NCBI GenBank assembly: GCA_002342225.1
Contig: DDPO01000129.1
Span: 1 to 13,114, forward strand
DNA from: Bdellovibrionaceae bacterium UBA2466
Lineage (GTDB): Bacteria; Bdellovibrionota; FAC87; UBA2466
Direction: 5' to 3'
DNA: 13,114 bases
Shown in pieces: positions 1 through 6,190 of this stretch (position 1 is the first letter of the stretch; each line of letters begins with the position of its first letter). Below the pieces are notes generated by a model, which made no database searches, was not told where the DNA came from, and saw nothing but the letters and a program-made list of their open reading frames with translations. The position numbers and the translations under genes are program-made.

Positions 1-105
1 TTTCCAGAAGCGATGCATATTTTCATGGATACTGTCTACAGTGACCACCCGACGGAGCCAGGTAAAAACCTATTCAGAATTACAGGTTTTTCAAAAGAAG
101 ACTGA
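1..105 (+). CDS. C-terminal end of an unidentified protein (5' part outside the window)
   Basis: A reading frame is open from base 1 and ends at the TGA at 103-105, giving 34 residues ending in GFSKED. It is co-directional with the next gene, whose ATG lies 20 bp downstream, and the stop codon sits in the loop of a small hairpin just before that gene's Shine-Dalgarno sequence. The arrangement is what one expects of the end of an upstream operon gene. The fragment is too short to assign to a family, and it could be a chance open frame. Confidence 0.45.
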   Translation, partial: FPEAMHIFMDTVYSDHPTEPGKNLFRITGFSKED

Positions 106-112
106 AGTCTTC
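97..112 (+). repeat. Small perfect hairpin around the stop codon of the upstream frame
   Basis: GAAGAC and GTCTTC form a 6-bp perfect stem around a TGAA loop that contains the stop codon of the upstream frame. It directly abuts the GAGG (113-116) that serves the next gene at 126. There is no run of T after it, so it is not a normal intrinsic terminator. It might modulate access to the ribosome binding site, or it may be chance. Confidence 0.25.
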
Positions 113-125
113 GAGGATAATAAGC

Positions 126-773
126 ATGCCCCGACCAACCAAAAAATGTAAGTGGGTACTGTGGGCAACTCTCGTTGTTCCTCTAAATCATGTAACTCAA
201 GAATGGTACATCCCCTCATATTCAAACCTAAAACCTAATCGAATTTCCTTTGGCGCTAAAGGATTAAAAATCGATGTTAATGATTCCTCAAGCCCTCTCT
301 TTTATGCCCTGCAAAAATCGGTACCTATTAAAAGCATTTCGATGAGAGGAAGGATCTCTCGTTTTTCGGAGCCCCCCAAAACTATGAAAGAGGGCGATAT
401 TCCGGATGACTGCCCATTGAGATTGGGATTGGTCGAAACAACCCCAGGCGGCCCGAGTTGGCTTCAAAGACTAGTTTCTCCCCGATGGGTTAAAGACCTA
501 TTTGAGCTCTTCCCCAACCAGACAATAAAAAAAGTGACTTTCCTAACTATAGATCCTTATCGAAAGGTTGGGAGTTTGAGAACTCATCCAAAAAACTCCC
601 TAATCATTGAGCAAGTTGCCCTCTCACTAAAAAACTCAGGACCGTTCCAATTAGATTATAAGTTTAAAGAGCCTTTAACCACTCAAGCTATTTGGCTACA
701 GTCGGATGGTGACGACTCTCATACTCGGTTCTTTGTGGAGCTAGAAAGTTTGAAGTTAGAAACTATGAATTGA
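126..773 (+). CDS. Putative exported/membrane-anchored protein, weakly DUF3047-like
   Basis: This is a 215-aa protein. The N-terminus has basic residues (KK-K) followed by a hydrophobic stretch at about residues 9-20, consistent with a signal peptide or membrane anchor. The ATG at 126 is preceded by an AGGA at 114-117, a good ribosome binding site. No enzyme motif is visible. Two parts recall the DUF3047 family of exported bacterial proteins: the DDCPLRLGLVE segment in the middle and the C-terminal SDGDDSHTRFFVELESLKL segment, which resembles that family's acidic '(D/S)DxDxT...a.y..I.l' ending. The assignment is from memory of the pattern and is tentative. The gene runs head-on into ispH with an 11-bp tail overlap, so no terminator separates them. 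The role is unknown; a beta-rich envelope protein is my inference. Confidence 0.75.
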   Translation: MPRPTKKCKWVLWATLVVPLNHVTQEWYIPSYSNLKPNRISFGAKGLKIDVNDSSSPLFYALQKSVPIKSISMRGRISRFSEPPKTMKEGDIPDDCPLRLGLVETTPGGPSWLQRLVSPRWVKDLFELFPNQTIKKVTFLTIDPYRKVGSLRTHPKNSLIIEQVALSLKNSGPFQLDYKFKEPLTTQAIWLQSDGDDSHTRFFVELESLKLETMN

Positions 774-1728
774 GAGTTGGGGTCCGATGAGCCACATTCA
801 ACAAATCGGCAATTTTTTGCCCAACATCGTCGACATAATCCTGAGGGGTCGAGGCACCACCAGTAACTCCAATTTTTCTCTTTCCAAGGAACCATTGCAG
901 ATTAAGCTCGTTCATTTCTTCAATCAGGTAGGTATCAGGTTGATACTGTTTGCATATCTTAACCAGTTTGTTGGTGTTACTGCTGTTCTTTCCGCCTACA
1001 ACAACAAGAACATCAGCTCCTTTTGCCAAAATTTCAGCCTCTTCCTGTCGGATACTGGTCGCATCACAGATGGTGTTGTACACCGCGACTTCACTAAATC
1101 TCTTGCGGCAAGCTTCAACAATTTTATCTAGCACTTTCACTTCGATCGTAGTTTGAGCAACAATCCCGACTTTGGAAACGTCAGCTGGTATTTTCTCTAG
1201 ATCCTCAATTTTGTAAGTCACTAAATAGTTTTCTTTTGCGAAATAGCTCACGACTCCTTTGACCTCAGGGTGATTTGAGTCACCTACCAAAACTAAATAA
1301 TATCCTTTGTTGCCGAGGCTAGCGGCTATTTTCTGGGGTTTCTTAACCAAGGGGCAGGTTGCATCAACTACTTGAACCCCTCGAGTTTTAAAGTCCTTCT
1401 CAATTTCTTGCTTAACACCGTGAGATCTCAAAATCACCGTGCCTCCAGTGACCTCAGTTTGATCCTCGACAGTTTTAACCCCCTGAGCTTCCAATTCTCG
1501 AATGGTCTTTGGATTGTGAACTATGGCGCCAAAAGAGAATACTGGACTATTTGAGTCTTTTCCCTTGTCCGCGGCTTGCTGGCCGAGCTTAATAGCCCTC
1601 ACTACTCCAAAACAAGCTCCACCGTTAGGGCTTATAGTAATTTCAACGGAATCATCATTGCTAAAAGACAAAGACCTTTTTGATATAACCTCTGGGTTTT
1701 TATTAGAATTTGGGTCAGTGGTTTTCAT
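763..1728 (-). CDS. ispH: 4-hydroxy-3-methylbut-2-enyl diphosphate reductase
   Basis: IspH (LytB) reduces HMBPP to isopentenyl and dimethylallyl diphosphate, the last step of the MEP isoprenoid pathway, using a [4Fe-4S] cluster in the cytoplasm. The 321-aa protein (E. coli: 316) has the three cluster cysteines C39 (GGACFGV), C125 (DATCP) and C221 (TICDAT). The substrate-binding histidines are H71 (VHNP), H103 (RSHGV) and H153, with catalytic E155 in the HPEVKG motif and T194 in QTTIEV. The SSNT phosphate-binding motif is at 249-252 and TGGASTP lies near the C-terminus. The ATG at 1728 is preceded by AAGGA at good spacing. Relative to E. coli there is an extra N-terminal stretch of about 27 polar residues before the first core strand. 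The gene lies 55 bp downstream of the Ser-rich gene on the same strand and may share its transcript. Confidence 0.98.
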   Translation of the reverse strand: MKTTDPNSNKNPEVISKRSLSFSNDDSVEITISPNGGACFGVVRAIKLGQQAADKGKDSNSPVFSFGAIVHNPKTIRELEAQGVKTVEDQTEVTGGTVILRSHGVKQEIEKDFKTRGVQVVDATCPLVKKPQKIAASLGNKGYYLVLVGDSNHPEVKGVVSYFAKENYLVTYKIEDLEKIPADVSKVGIVAQTTIEVKVLDKIVEACRKRFSEVAVYNTICDATSIRQEEAEILAKGADVLVVVGGKNSSNTNKLVKICKQYQPDTYLIEEMNELNLQWFLGKRKIGVTGGASTPQDYVDDVGQKIADLLNVAHRTPTLNS

Positions 1729-1783
1729 AGACAGTCCTTTATAGCCTTAGACTATCTGCGCCCATTTATGGTTGTCAATGCGG

Positions 1784-2062
1784 CTAATTTAGGCCAAGCC
1801 AAGATTTAATTTTTTCGAACAGACCAGGTTTAGATACTTCTGAATTGATAGCTTTTGCTAAAGTTGTTTTCTCTGTGACTCCTTGCGGCTTGCCCACGAA
1901 TTTTATAGTTTTTCCCTGTTCCATAAGGTCTGAAATTTCTGTATTAGTCGACGGTTCTGAATCTTCGTAGATTTGGGCGAGAAAACGACTGATGGAGTCG
2001 ACAGCTGGCCCCCCCCCAAGCTCCGAGAAAACTTTGGCTTTCTTTGGGCCCCAAAGAAACAT
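1784..2062 (-). CDS. C-terminal fragment of the Ser/Asn-rich protein, displaced by a frameshift
   Basis: This open frame of 92 codons overlaps the 3' end of the long Ser/Asn-rich gene in a different frame. Its ATG at 2062 lies inside that gene and has no convincing ribosome binding site. The frames meet in a run of nine G on the coding strand (2009-2017). Removing one G joins residue 517 of the long frame to the last 74 residues of this frame, giving a single 591-aa protein that ends in KSWLGLN. The sequence after the tract (acidic, Ser/Thr/Lys-rich, with a C-terminal amphipathic segment) matches the style of the long protein. The tail of the competing frame, rich in Arg, His and Cys, does not. 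I therefore read 1784-2008 as the true 3' end of the upstream gene. Confidence 0.7.
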   Translation of the reverse strand: MFLWGPKKAKVFSELGGGPAVDSISRFLAQIYEDSEPSTNTEISDLMEQGKTIKFVGKPQGVTEKTTLAKAINSEVSKPGLFEKIKSWLGLN

Positions 2063-3560
2063 CTTTTACTCCCTCTAAATCCGACGATTCAATGAGCCCT
2101 TCTAGTTTACCTATCTCCTGGGCCACAGATTCTCCCGTTGAGACCTCTCTCATACCTTCAGATTCAAATTTAGAACTTCCAGTTCTGTTAGCCACTGCTT
2201 TTCCGGTTACTGGAGACCACGTGCCGTCCGGGTTTTGGAGGTATTGAGTTTCGGGCTTTTTGGCCCTCTGGCTTGACTCTGCTCCCCCTACTAAATTGGG
2301 CTGATAATAATTAGAATTTAAATTCATAACGCTGGTCGAGACCAAATCGCTATTTTCTAAATTTGTTTTTATTTTATTAGCACCTCTGCCGAAATTTTTT
2401 CGGTTATAGTCTCGAATACTAAAACCCAGCCCGTCTTCAGGGAAACTAAATTTCTCATCCTCGCCTAACTTAGCATTCAATTCGCCGCCAAGTGAAATTT
2501 GTTGCTCAGCTGCGGATTTCAAAGCTGTTTTATTTTCTTCAAGGTTTGAAACTGCTGAAGAGCCCAGTTTGCCGGATTGGTAATAATTAGATAGAGCAGA
2601 CTTCAATCCCCCCAAATCTTTTGAGAAGGAGGAAAACCAATTTGAAAGGGCAGATTCATCAGTTTCCTCCTGCTGAACATTGGTTGCTCCTTTTTCGCTG
2701 GTTATCTTTCCCAACCCACCAGAGGTGTCTAGGCCATTCCCCGAGGGGATCAAAGCGCCCTCTTTCGGGTTAGATTCGTTCTTTAAATTGGGATTGGAGC
2801 TCGATACTTCTGAGTCGAGTTTTCTAGATTCTGGCGAGCCAATCTCCGAGCCGTGCAAATTGCTCTCAGTCTCAAATGCAGAAACACGTTCTCCTCCATT
2901 CACCTTCACATTCGCTAAAGAGTCCACAAACTTTCTTTTCTCGTCTCTCGACTTGGAGGGATCAATTTCCGATTCCAAGGACTGTTTTTTATCTGCCTCA
3001 CTGGAGCTTGCAGGCGAATTCTTTAAACTTGAATCAACAGAGTTAGAAACCGATGAGTGACTGAGATTTTGATCGTATGAATTATTTAGACTCGCAAGCC
3101 ATCTTGAGTCGTTGTCTCCATTGCTTTCATTCCTTGAATTATTCTCTTCACTGCCATCTAAATCATTGTCACTCAATGAGTCCGAAAGATTCAGAGCATC
3201 TTCTAGTGTTTTAAGCCGTTCGAGCGTTTCCCGAAATTTCGACTCAGCTAATTTACCGATTGCAGGCTGATCCTGGATAGTTTTAATAATATTGCCCCTC
3301 AAACTATCAATTTCTCGTCGGGCTTTGGCTTTTGCCTGATCTTTAACTTTAGGATTGCTTGGATGGTTATCTTCGCCAAATGTTTCATCATTAGCAGCAA
3401 CATTTGCTTTAGCATTTTTTTCGTCGACTATTTTCTTAAATCCCCCTTCAAAAGCAGGCAAATCGCGAACAACAGACGCTGAATGATACTCTTTTAAAGC
3501 CATAAAATCTGAGTAAACTTTTAGGAATTCTGTGCGAACCAAATCTAAATCCCCGATCAA
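1944..3560 (-). CDS. Ser/Asn-rich protein of unknown function, frameshifted at a G9 tract
   Basis: As written the frame gives 538 aa; the natural product is probably 591 aa, ending at 1784 (see the downstream fragment). The TTG start at 3560 overlaps the TGA of the preceding gene (TTGA), so translational coupling is likely; the ribosome binding site is weak. Residues about 1-125 are mostly helical-looking and charged (KAKARREID, FRETLERLKTLEDAL). About 125-300 is a low-complexity Ser/Asn/Asp/Glu-rich linker. The C-terminal half carries two SNYYQ-containing segments, at about residues 334 and 435, and a YLQNPDGTWSPVTGKAV segment. I see no signal peptide, membrane segment or catalytic motif and do not recognise the family. 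Disorder and the paired exported gene suggest an envelope or scaffold role, which is speculative. The last 21 residues as written, after the G tract, are probably artefactual or belong to an off-phase variant. Confidence 0.75.
   Translation of the reverse strand: MIGDLDLVRTEFLKVYSDFMALKEYHSASVVRDLPAFEGGFKKIVDEKNAKANVAANDETFGEDNHPSNPKVKDQAKAKARREIDSLRGNIIKTIQDQPAIGKLAESKFRETLERLKTLEDALNLSDSLSDNDLDGSEENNSRNESNGDNDSRWLASLNNSYDQNLSHSSVSNSVDSSLKNSPASSSEADKKQSLESEIDPSKSRDEKRKFVDSLANVKVNGGERVSAFETESNLHGSEIGSPESRKLDSEVSSSNPNLKNESNPKEGALIPSGNGLDTSGGLGKITSEKGATNVQQEETDESALSNWFSSFSKDLGGLKSALSNYYQSGKLGSSAVSNLEENKTALKSAAEQQISLGGELNAKLGEDEKFSFPEDGLGFSIRDYNRKNFGRGANKIKTNLENSDLVSTSVMNLNSNYYQPNLVGGAESSQRAKKPETQYLQNPDGTWSPVTGKAVANRTGSSKFESEGMREVSTGESVAQEIGKLEGLIESSDLEGVKDVSLGPKESQSFLGAWGGASCRLHQSFSRPNLRRFRTVD
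2009..2017 (-). repeat. Homopolymer run of nine G (coding strand) at the frameshift site
   Basis: The plus strand carries nine consecutive C inside the Ser/Asn-rich gene. Nine G on the coding strand give the 538-aa version, and eight G give the 591-aa version. Such tracts are slippage-prone during replication (phase variation), during transcription, and in sequencing, so the count needs direct confirmation. Confidence 0.95.
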
Positions 3561-4417
3561 CTTTCTACCGCAACACTTGCTGAAGATAATCCGCTTCGCT
3601 TCTTATCTAAAGATTCAATCTTTTTGAGCAAATCTTTTAGTTTTTCAAAATGACCGTCTGCTTCTTTGACTTTCGGATAATCCGCAAGGGCAACTGTTTT
3701 TGGACGCGTAAGATCTCCCAAAAATAGCTCAGCTAAGGGATCCTTTTTTAATTTATCAAGATTAATTGAAACCTTTGAATTGGGCTGAAGAATTATTTCT
3801 GGCGTACTATTCGGCTTCGTGGCATTTTCAGAATGGGGAACTACAATCCCCGACTTTAGCATTGCTTCTTCTACGCGATTTAATCCCGGATTTATAACAT
3901 CGTGAACTTCATCCGCGACTCGATCCCGTAAAACACTATCAGCCGGTCGAATATTTCGCGATTTGAGTTCATTAATTCGCGTTTCAAGTTCTTTAAGAGC
4001 TCCGTTCAATTGGGTTTGAGCATTGAGTTTTTGCCCAGCAGCAGTCGGATCTATTTGTGCGTAGTACCCTCCCCTGCGACCTTTTCGATAAACCCAATAG
4101 TTGTAGTTAACATTGGGTTTTTTGACGCCTGTTTCAATGAACTCTCTCAAGTTGCGGGCGGCATCCAAATTTCTCTGTATCATTTTGTAAAGTGTATCGT
4201 TTTCATTAAAATGATACTCTGGTTGAAGAGACTGGGCTTTGTTGAGTTTAGGAGACTCAATGGTTATGGGACGATTGTCTTCGGATTTTTTTTCCGGCTG
4301 TTCAGCCTCATCAACTTCATGAGGTCCCCAAGCGTGAGATGCCCCCGGCCCTATCAACAGAAAACCCAATTCAAGAATGAAAAGAGTTCTTAAAAACCGA
4401 CTTCGCGTGGAATGCAT
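3557..4417 (-). CDS. Exported protein of unknown function with Sec signal peptide
   Basis: Starting at the ATG at 4417 the protein has 286 aa. A TTG one codon upstream (4420) is an alternative, and AAGGA lies just before both. The N-terminus (RSRFLRTLF followed by a hydrophobic core and GASHA) is a classical Sec signal peptide with a likely cut after ASHA, about residue 29. The mature part is charged and mostly helical-looking, with an aromatic, Gly/Arg-rich patch (NYNYWVYRKGRRGGYYAQ) near residue 105 and coiled-coil-like stretches such as LNGALKELETRINELKSR. I do not recognise the family. Its stop codon overlaps the TTG start of the Ser/Asn-rich gene, so the two are probably co-translated and act together at the cell envelope; that partnership is inferred from the coupling alone. 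Confidence 0.85.
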   Translation of the reverse strand: MHSTRSRFLRTLFILELGFLLIGPGASHAWGPHEVDEAEQPEKKSEDNRPITIESPKLNKAQSLQPEYHFNENDTLYKMIQRNLDAARNLREFIETGVKKPNVNYNYWVYRKGRRGGYYAQIDPTAAGQKLNAQTQLNGALKELETRINELKSRNIRPADSVLRDRVADEVHDVINPGLNRVEEAMLKSGIVVPHSENATKPNSTPEIILQPNSKVSINLDKLKKDPLAELFLGDLTRPKTVALADYPKVKEADGHFEKLKDLLKKIESLDKKRSGLSSASVAVES

Positions 4418-4799
4418 CAAATGAAATCCTTGCCGACCATCTAAGGTTTAAAAATCTACCCCAATGATTTGCAAGCAAAAGGCCCAAAAAAGTCAGGTCA
4501 CGATAACTCACTATAATTATTTTCGAATGCTAAAAAGGGCTGAAGTGGCACAAATCTTTTTATCAAGATCCCCTCTTTTAGGGCTGCCATAATCGATAAG
4601 TTTTCAACACAGAACACAGAATGTTTACACTTCACATATTGCTTTTAAATTATTGTATTTATTGAATTTTTATTAGTTACATTTAGATTGAGGGGGCCTC
4701 TGTATACGTTTTGTTCTAACCACACAATTCCTTCACAATTTCTAGTCGAAATTCTCGAGTTTTTCGTTTGAAAAGCCGACACAGTGAAGTGAGGTTGTG
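4418..4799. other. Intergenic region, about 380 bp, no convincing gene
   Basis: This AT-rich stretch lies between the divergent or unlinked 5' and 3' ends of the neighbouring genes. It must contain the promoter for the minus-strand gene starting at 4417, but I could not pick a clear -35/-10 pair. A perfect TATAAT is present on the plus strand at 4512-4517 without a matching -35. A tandem duplicate of AACACAG lies near 4604-4618, and AATTTC/GAAATT forms a weak 6-bp hairpin near 4738-4755. I see no tRNA, riboswitch or terminator signature. Confidence 0.5.
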
Positions 4800-4880
4800 A
4801 TGGAGTCATTTCGAATAACTTACGCTTGGCAATGGGCTTGTTGTGTTGCTTTGGTCCTGGTGACTTTAATGCTCGCTTAA
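4800..4880 (+). CDS. Possible 26-aa single-pass membrane peptide
   Basis: An ATG at 4800 has a strong Shine-Dalgarno (GAGG at 4791-4794, 5-nt spacing) and opens a 26-residue frame ending at the TAA at 4878-4880. The peptide begins MESFRITYAWQW and continues as a hydrophobic segment ACCVALVLVTLMLA, long enough for one membrane span. It ends 4 bp into the tail of the convergent VanZ-like gene. Size and shape are those of small membrane proteins or type I toxin-like peptides, but no homologue is recognised and no promoter is clear. A chance frame cannot be excluded. Confidence 0.3.
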   Translation: MESFRITYAWQWACCVALVLVTLMLA

Positions 4881-5308
4881 GCAGGGATTGGATAAAGAGT
4901 TTCAGATGGGGAATCCTTAAGTAGTCGATAAATTTGGAGGAAGATAAGTGCCCCACAGACGAGACCAATAATGTTGAATAAAACATCCTCGCCGCTAGCC
5001 CACCGTCCTGGGATCGTGGTCTGCATCGCCTCGGTCAATCCAGCATAAAGTACCAACCATAAAGCATATCTCGTGCGAGTCTTCTCGGTTTTCTCAAGAA
5101 ATGCGAAGCTTGCCAAAATACCTAGCACAGAAAAAGAACCAATGTGAAGCGCAGCCGAAGCTGGGGCGGAATGAGTATCTAAGGGGGGATTCTGAGATAT
5201 CTCCTTGCCTAAAATGACCCACGGATTTTTAAGCAACAACTCATAGGTCAGCAGCGAAATATATCCCCAAAACCAGACGAACCGGCACCTGTAGATAAAT
5301 GCTTTCAC
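4877..5308 (-). CDS. VanZ-like family membrane protein
   Basis: This is a 143-aa integral membrane protein. Four hydrophobic segments are visible at roughly 10-26, 52-71, 80-98 and 108-130. The VanZ-like signature follows the third span: E93-xx-Q96, then PGR (R102), S105, D108, N112 and G115. In that family these residues form the conserved E..Q...R..S..D...N..G pattern. VanZ itself gives low-level teicoplanin resistance in enterococci, but most VanZ-like proteins have no known role, so resistance should not be assumed. The start is GTG at 5308 with AGGA 5 nt upstream. A near-consensus promoter (TTGAAA, 17 bp, TATAAT) lies about 50-75 bp upstream, so it is probably transcribed alone. Confidence 0.9.
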   Translation of the reverse strand: MKAFIYRCRFVWFWGYISLLTYELLLKNPWVILGKEISQNPPLDTHSAPASAALHIGSFSVLGILASFAFLEKTEKTRTRYALWLVLYAGLTEAMQTTIPGRWASGEDVLFNIIGLVCGALIFLQIYRLLKDSPSETLYPIPA

Positions 5309-5335
5309 GGTATTCCTAACTTTCGGTTGAGTACT

Positions 5336-5364
5336 TTAAGAAGACGAGATTCTTTAATTATAAA
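5336..5364 (+). promoter_or_regulatory. Candidate promoter for the LolA-like/barrel operon
   Basis: TTAAGA (5336-5341) and TATAAA (5359-5364) are separated by 17 bp, matching a sigma-70 pattern at 4/6 and 5/6 positions. Transcription would start near 5371. That is downstream of the most distal in-frame TTG (5327) and supports translation from the ATG at 5453. Confidence 0.4.
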
Positions 5365-5385
5365 TCAGACGGAAGGGAGTTTCAA
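5357..5385 (-). promoter_or_regulatory. Candidate strong promoter for the VanZ-like gene
   Basis: On the minus strand TTGAAA (5380-5385) and a perfect TATAAT (5357-5362) are separated by 17 bp. This is the best sigma-70-like match I found in the window. The 5' leader to the GTG at 5308 would be about 40 nt. Its -10 element overlaps the -10 element of the divergent candidate promoter. Confidence 0.55.
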
Positions 5386-5452
5386 ACTATTGCAAAATAA
5401 GGAGTTCGCAACGCGTCTAGGCTTAGAGATTGAAGCCGTTTACCATGTTACG

Positions 5453-6190
5453 ATGAAATCTATACTTCTTCTTCATTTGATTATTTCGTCGTTTAGCTTT
5501 GCGGGTTTGCCCAACGCAAGCGCCCCCTCAGACGCAAATGAAATAGTAAAAAAAGCGGATGAGGCAAGGTATCCCTCAGGACAATTCTCGTTTTTTGTAA
5601 AAGTCACCGACACTGATGACAGCAACCAAAATGAAACAGTTTATTTGGTGCACACAAAAGATTCTGACAACTCTCTAGTTGAAACTAAATCTCCGGAACG
5701 AATGCGCGGGCGTAAACTACTCATGAAAAAGCGAGATCTATGGATGTTTTTACCCAGCCTCAAAAAACCAACTCGAGTAGGTTTCGAACAAAGATTAACC
5801 GGTGAAGTTTCCAACGGGGATTTAGCTCGAACTAACTTCGCAGAAGATTACGACGCCAAGCTCGTCGGAGAAGAAAAAGTCGACAGCCACAATTGTTATA
5901 AACTTTTATTGAGCGCCAATCACAAAGAGACAACTTATCGTCAGATTGTTTATTGGGTGGATAAATCTTCCTTTTTCCCAGTTCAAGTCAAATTCTACGC
6001 TTTATCGGGAAAATTATTGAAAACAGGTAAATACTCTGGAGTAAAACCTGTGTTGGATAAAAGTAGGGTTACCCAGTTAGTTATTACCGATGCACTCCAT
6101 AAAACAAGACAGTCCACACTTAATTATTTTAATTTTCGCAAAGCAAATTACGACGACACGTTTTTTAGTAAAGAGTCCCTAAGTGATTAA
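5453..6190 (+). CDS. LolA-like 'outer membrane lipoprotein-sorting protein' (PF17131-type)
   Basis: The frame is open from a TTG at 5327, but I choose the ATG at 5453. It gives a 245-aa protein starting with a classical signal peptide (MKSILLLHLIISSFSFA), and the extra 42 upstream residues look non-coding. No strong Shine-Dalgarno precedes it. The mature protein matches the LolA-like family: RGRKLLMKKRDLWMFLPSLK at about 85-104, a Y-x-A-K-L-V-G-E-E segment, VYWVDK, then FYALSGKLLKTGKY. Such proteins are predicted to be periplasmic half-barrels that bind lipids or lipoprotein acyl chains, and they often lie beside ABC or RND exporters. The next gene overlaps it by 8 bp, so the two are co-translated. 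It is not canonical LolA. The cargo is unknown. Confidence 0.9.
   Translation: MKSILLLHLIISSFSFAGLPNASAPSDANEIVKKADEARYPSGQFSFFVKVTDTDDSNQNETVYLVHTKDSDNSLVETKSPERMRGRKLLMKKRDLWMFLPSLKKPTRVGFEQRLTGEVSNGDLARTNFAEDYDAKLVGEEKVDSHNCYKLLLSANHKETTYRQIVYWVDKSSFFPVQVKFYALSGKLLKTGKYSGVKPVLDKSRVTQLVITDALHKTRQSTLNYFNFRKANYDDTFFSKESLSD

Noticed and set aside
787..1131. Plus-strand frames inside ispH
   Set aside because: They are antisense to the conserved catalytic core of ispH and have no family resemblance.
1729..1783. Possible terminator between the Ser/Asn-rich gene and ispH
   Set aside because: The GGCC/TTAGCC-like bases do not form a stable stem and no T-run follows, so read-through into ispH is more likely.
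2389..2403. CCGAAA/TTTCGG hairpin with T-rich loop
   Set aside because: It lies in the middle of the Ser/Asn-rich coding sequence and is explained by its codons; it is not positioned as a terminator.
2680..3060. 126-codon plus-strand frame inside the Ser/Asn-rich gene
   Set aside because: It is an antisense shadow of a low-complexity coding region: Ser-rich codons read backwards stay open. It has no start context of its own.
4645..4986. A 113-codon minus-strand frame between the VanZ-like gene and the intergenic region
   Set aside because: Its first third is an alternative frame of the VanZ-like gene, no ribosome binding site precedes it, and the rest shows no recognisable motif.
4877..5308. 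Calling the VanZ-like gene a glycopeptide-resistance determinant
   Set aside because: Only the fold-level signature is present; there are no van genes nearby, and most VanZ-like proteins are not resistance factors.
5327..5452. Upstream TTG extension of the LolA-like gene
   Set aside because: The extra 42 residues lack protein-like character, would place the signal peptide internally, and cover the candidate promoter region.
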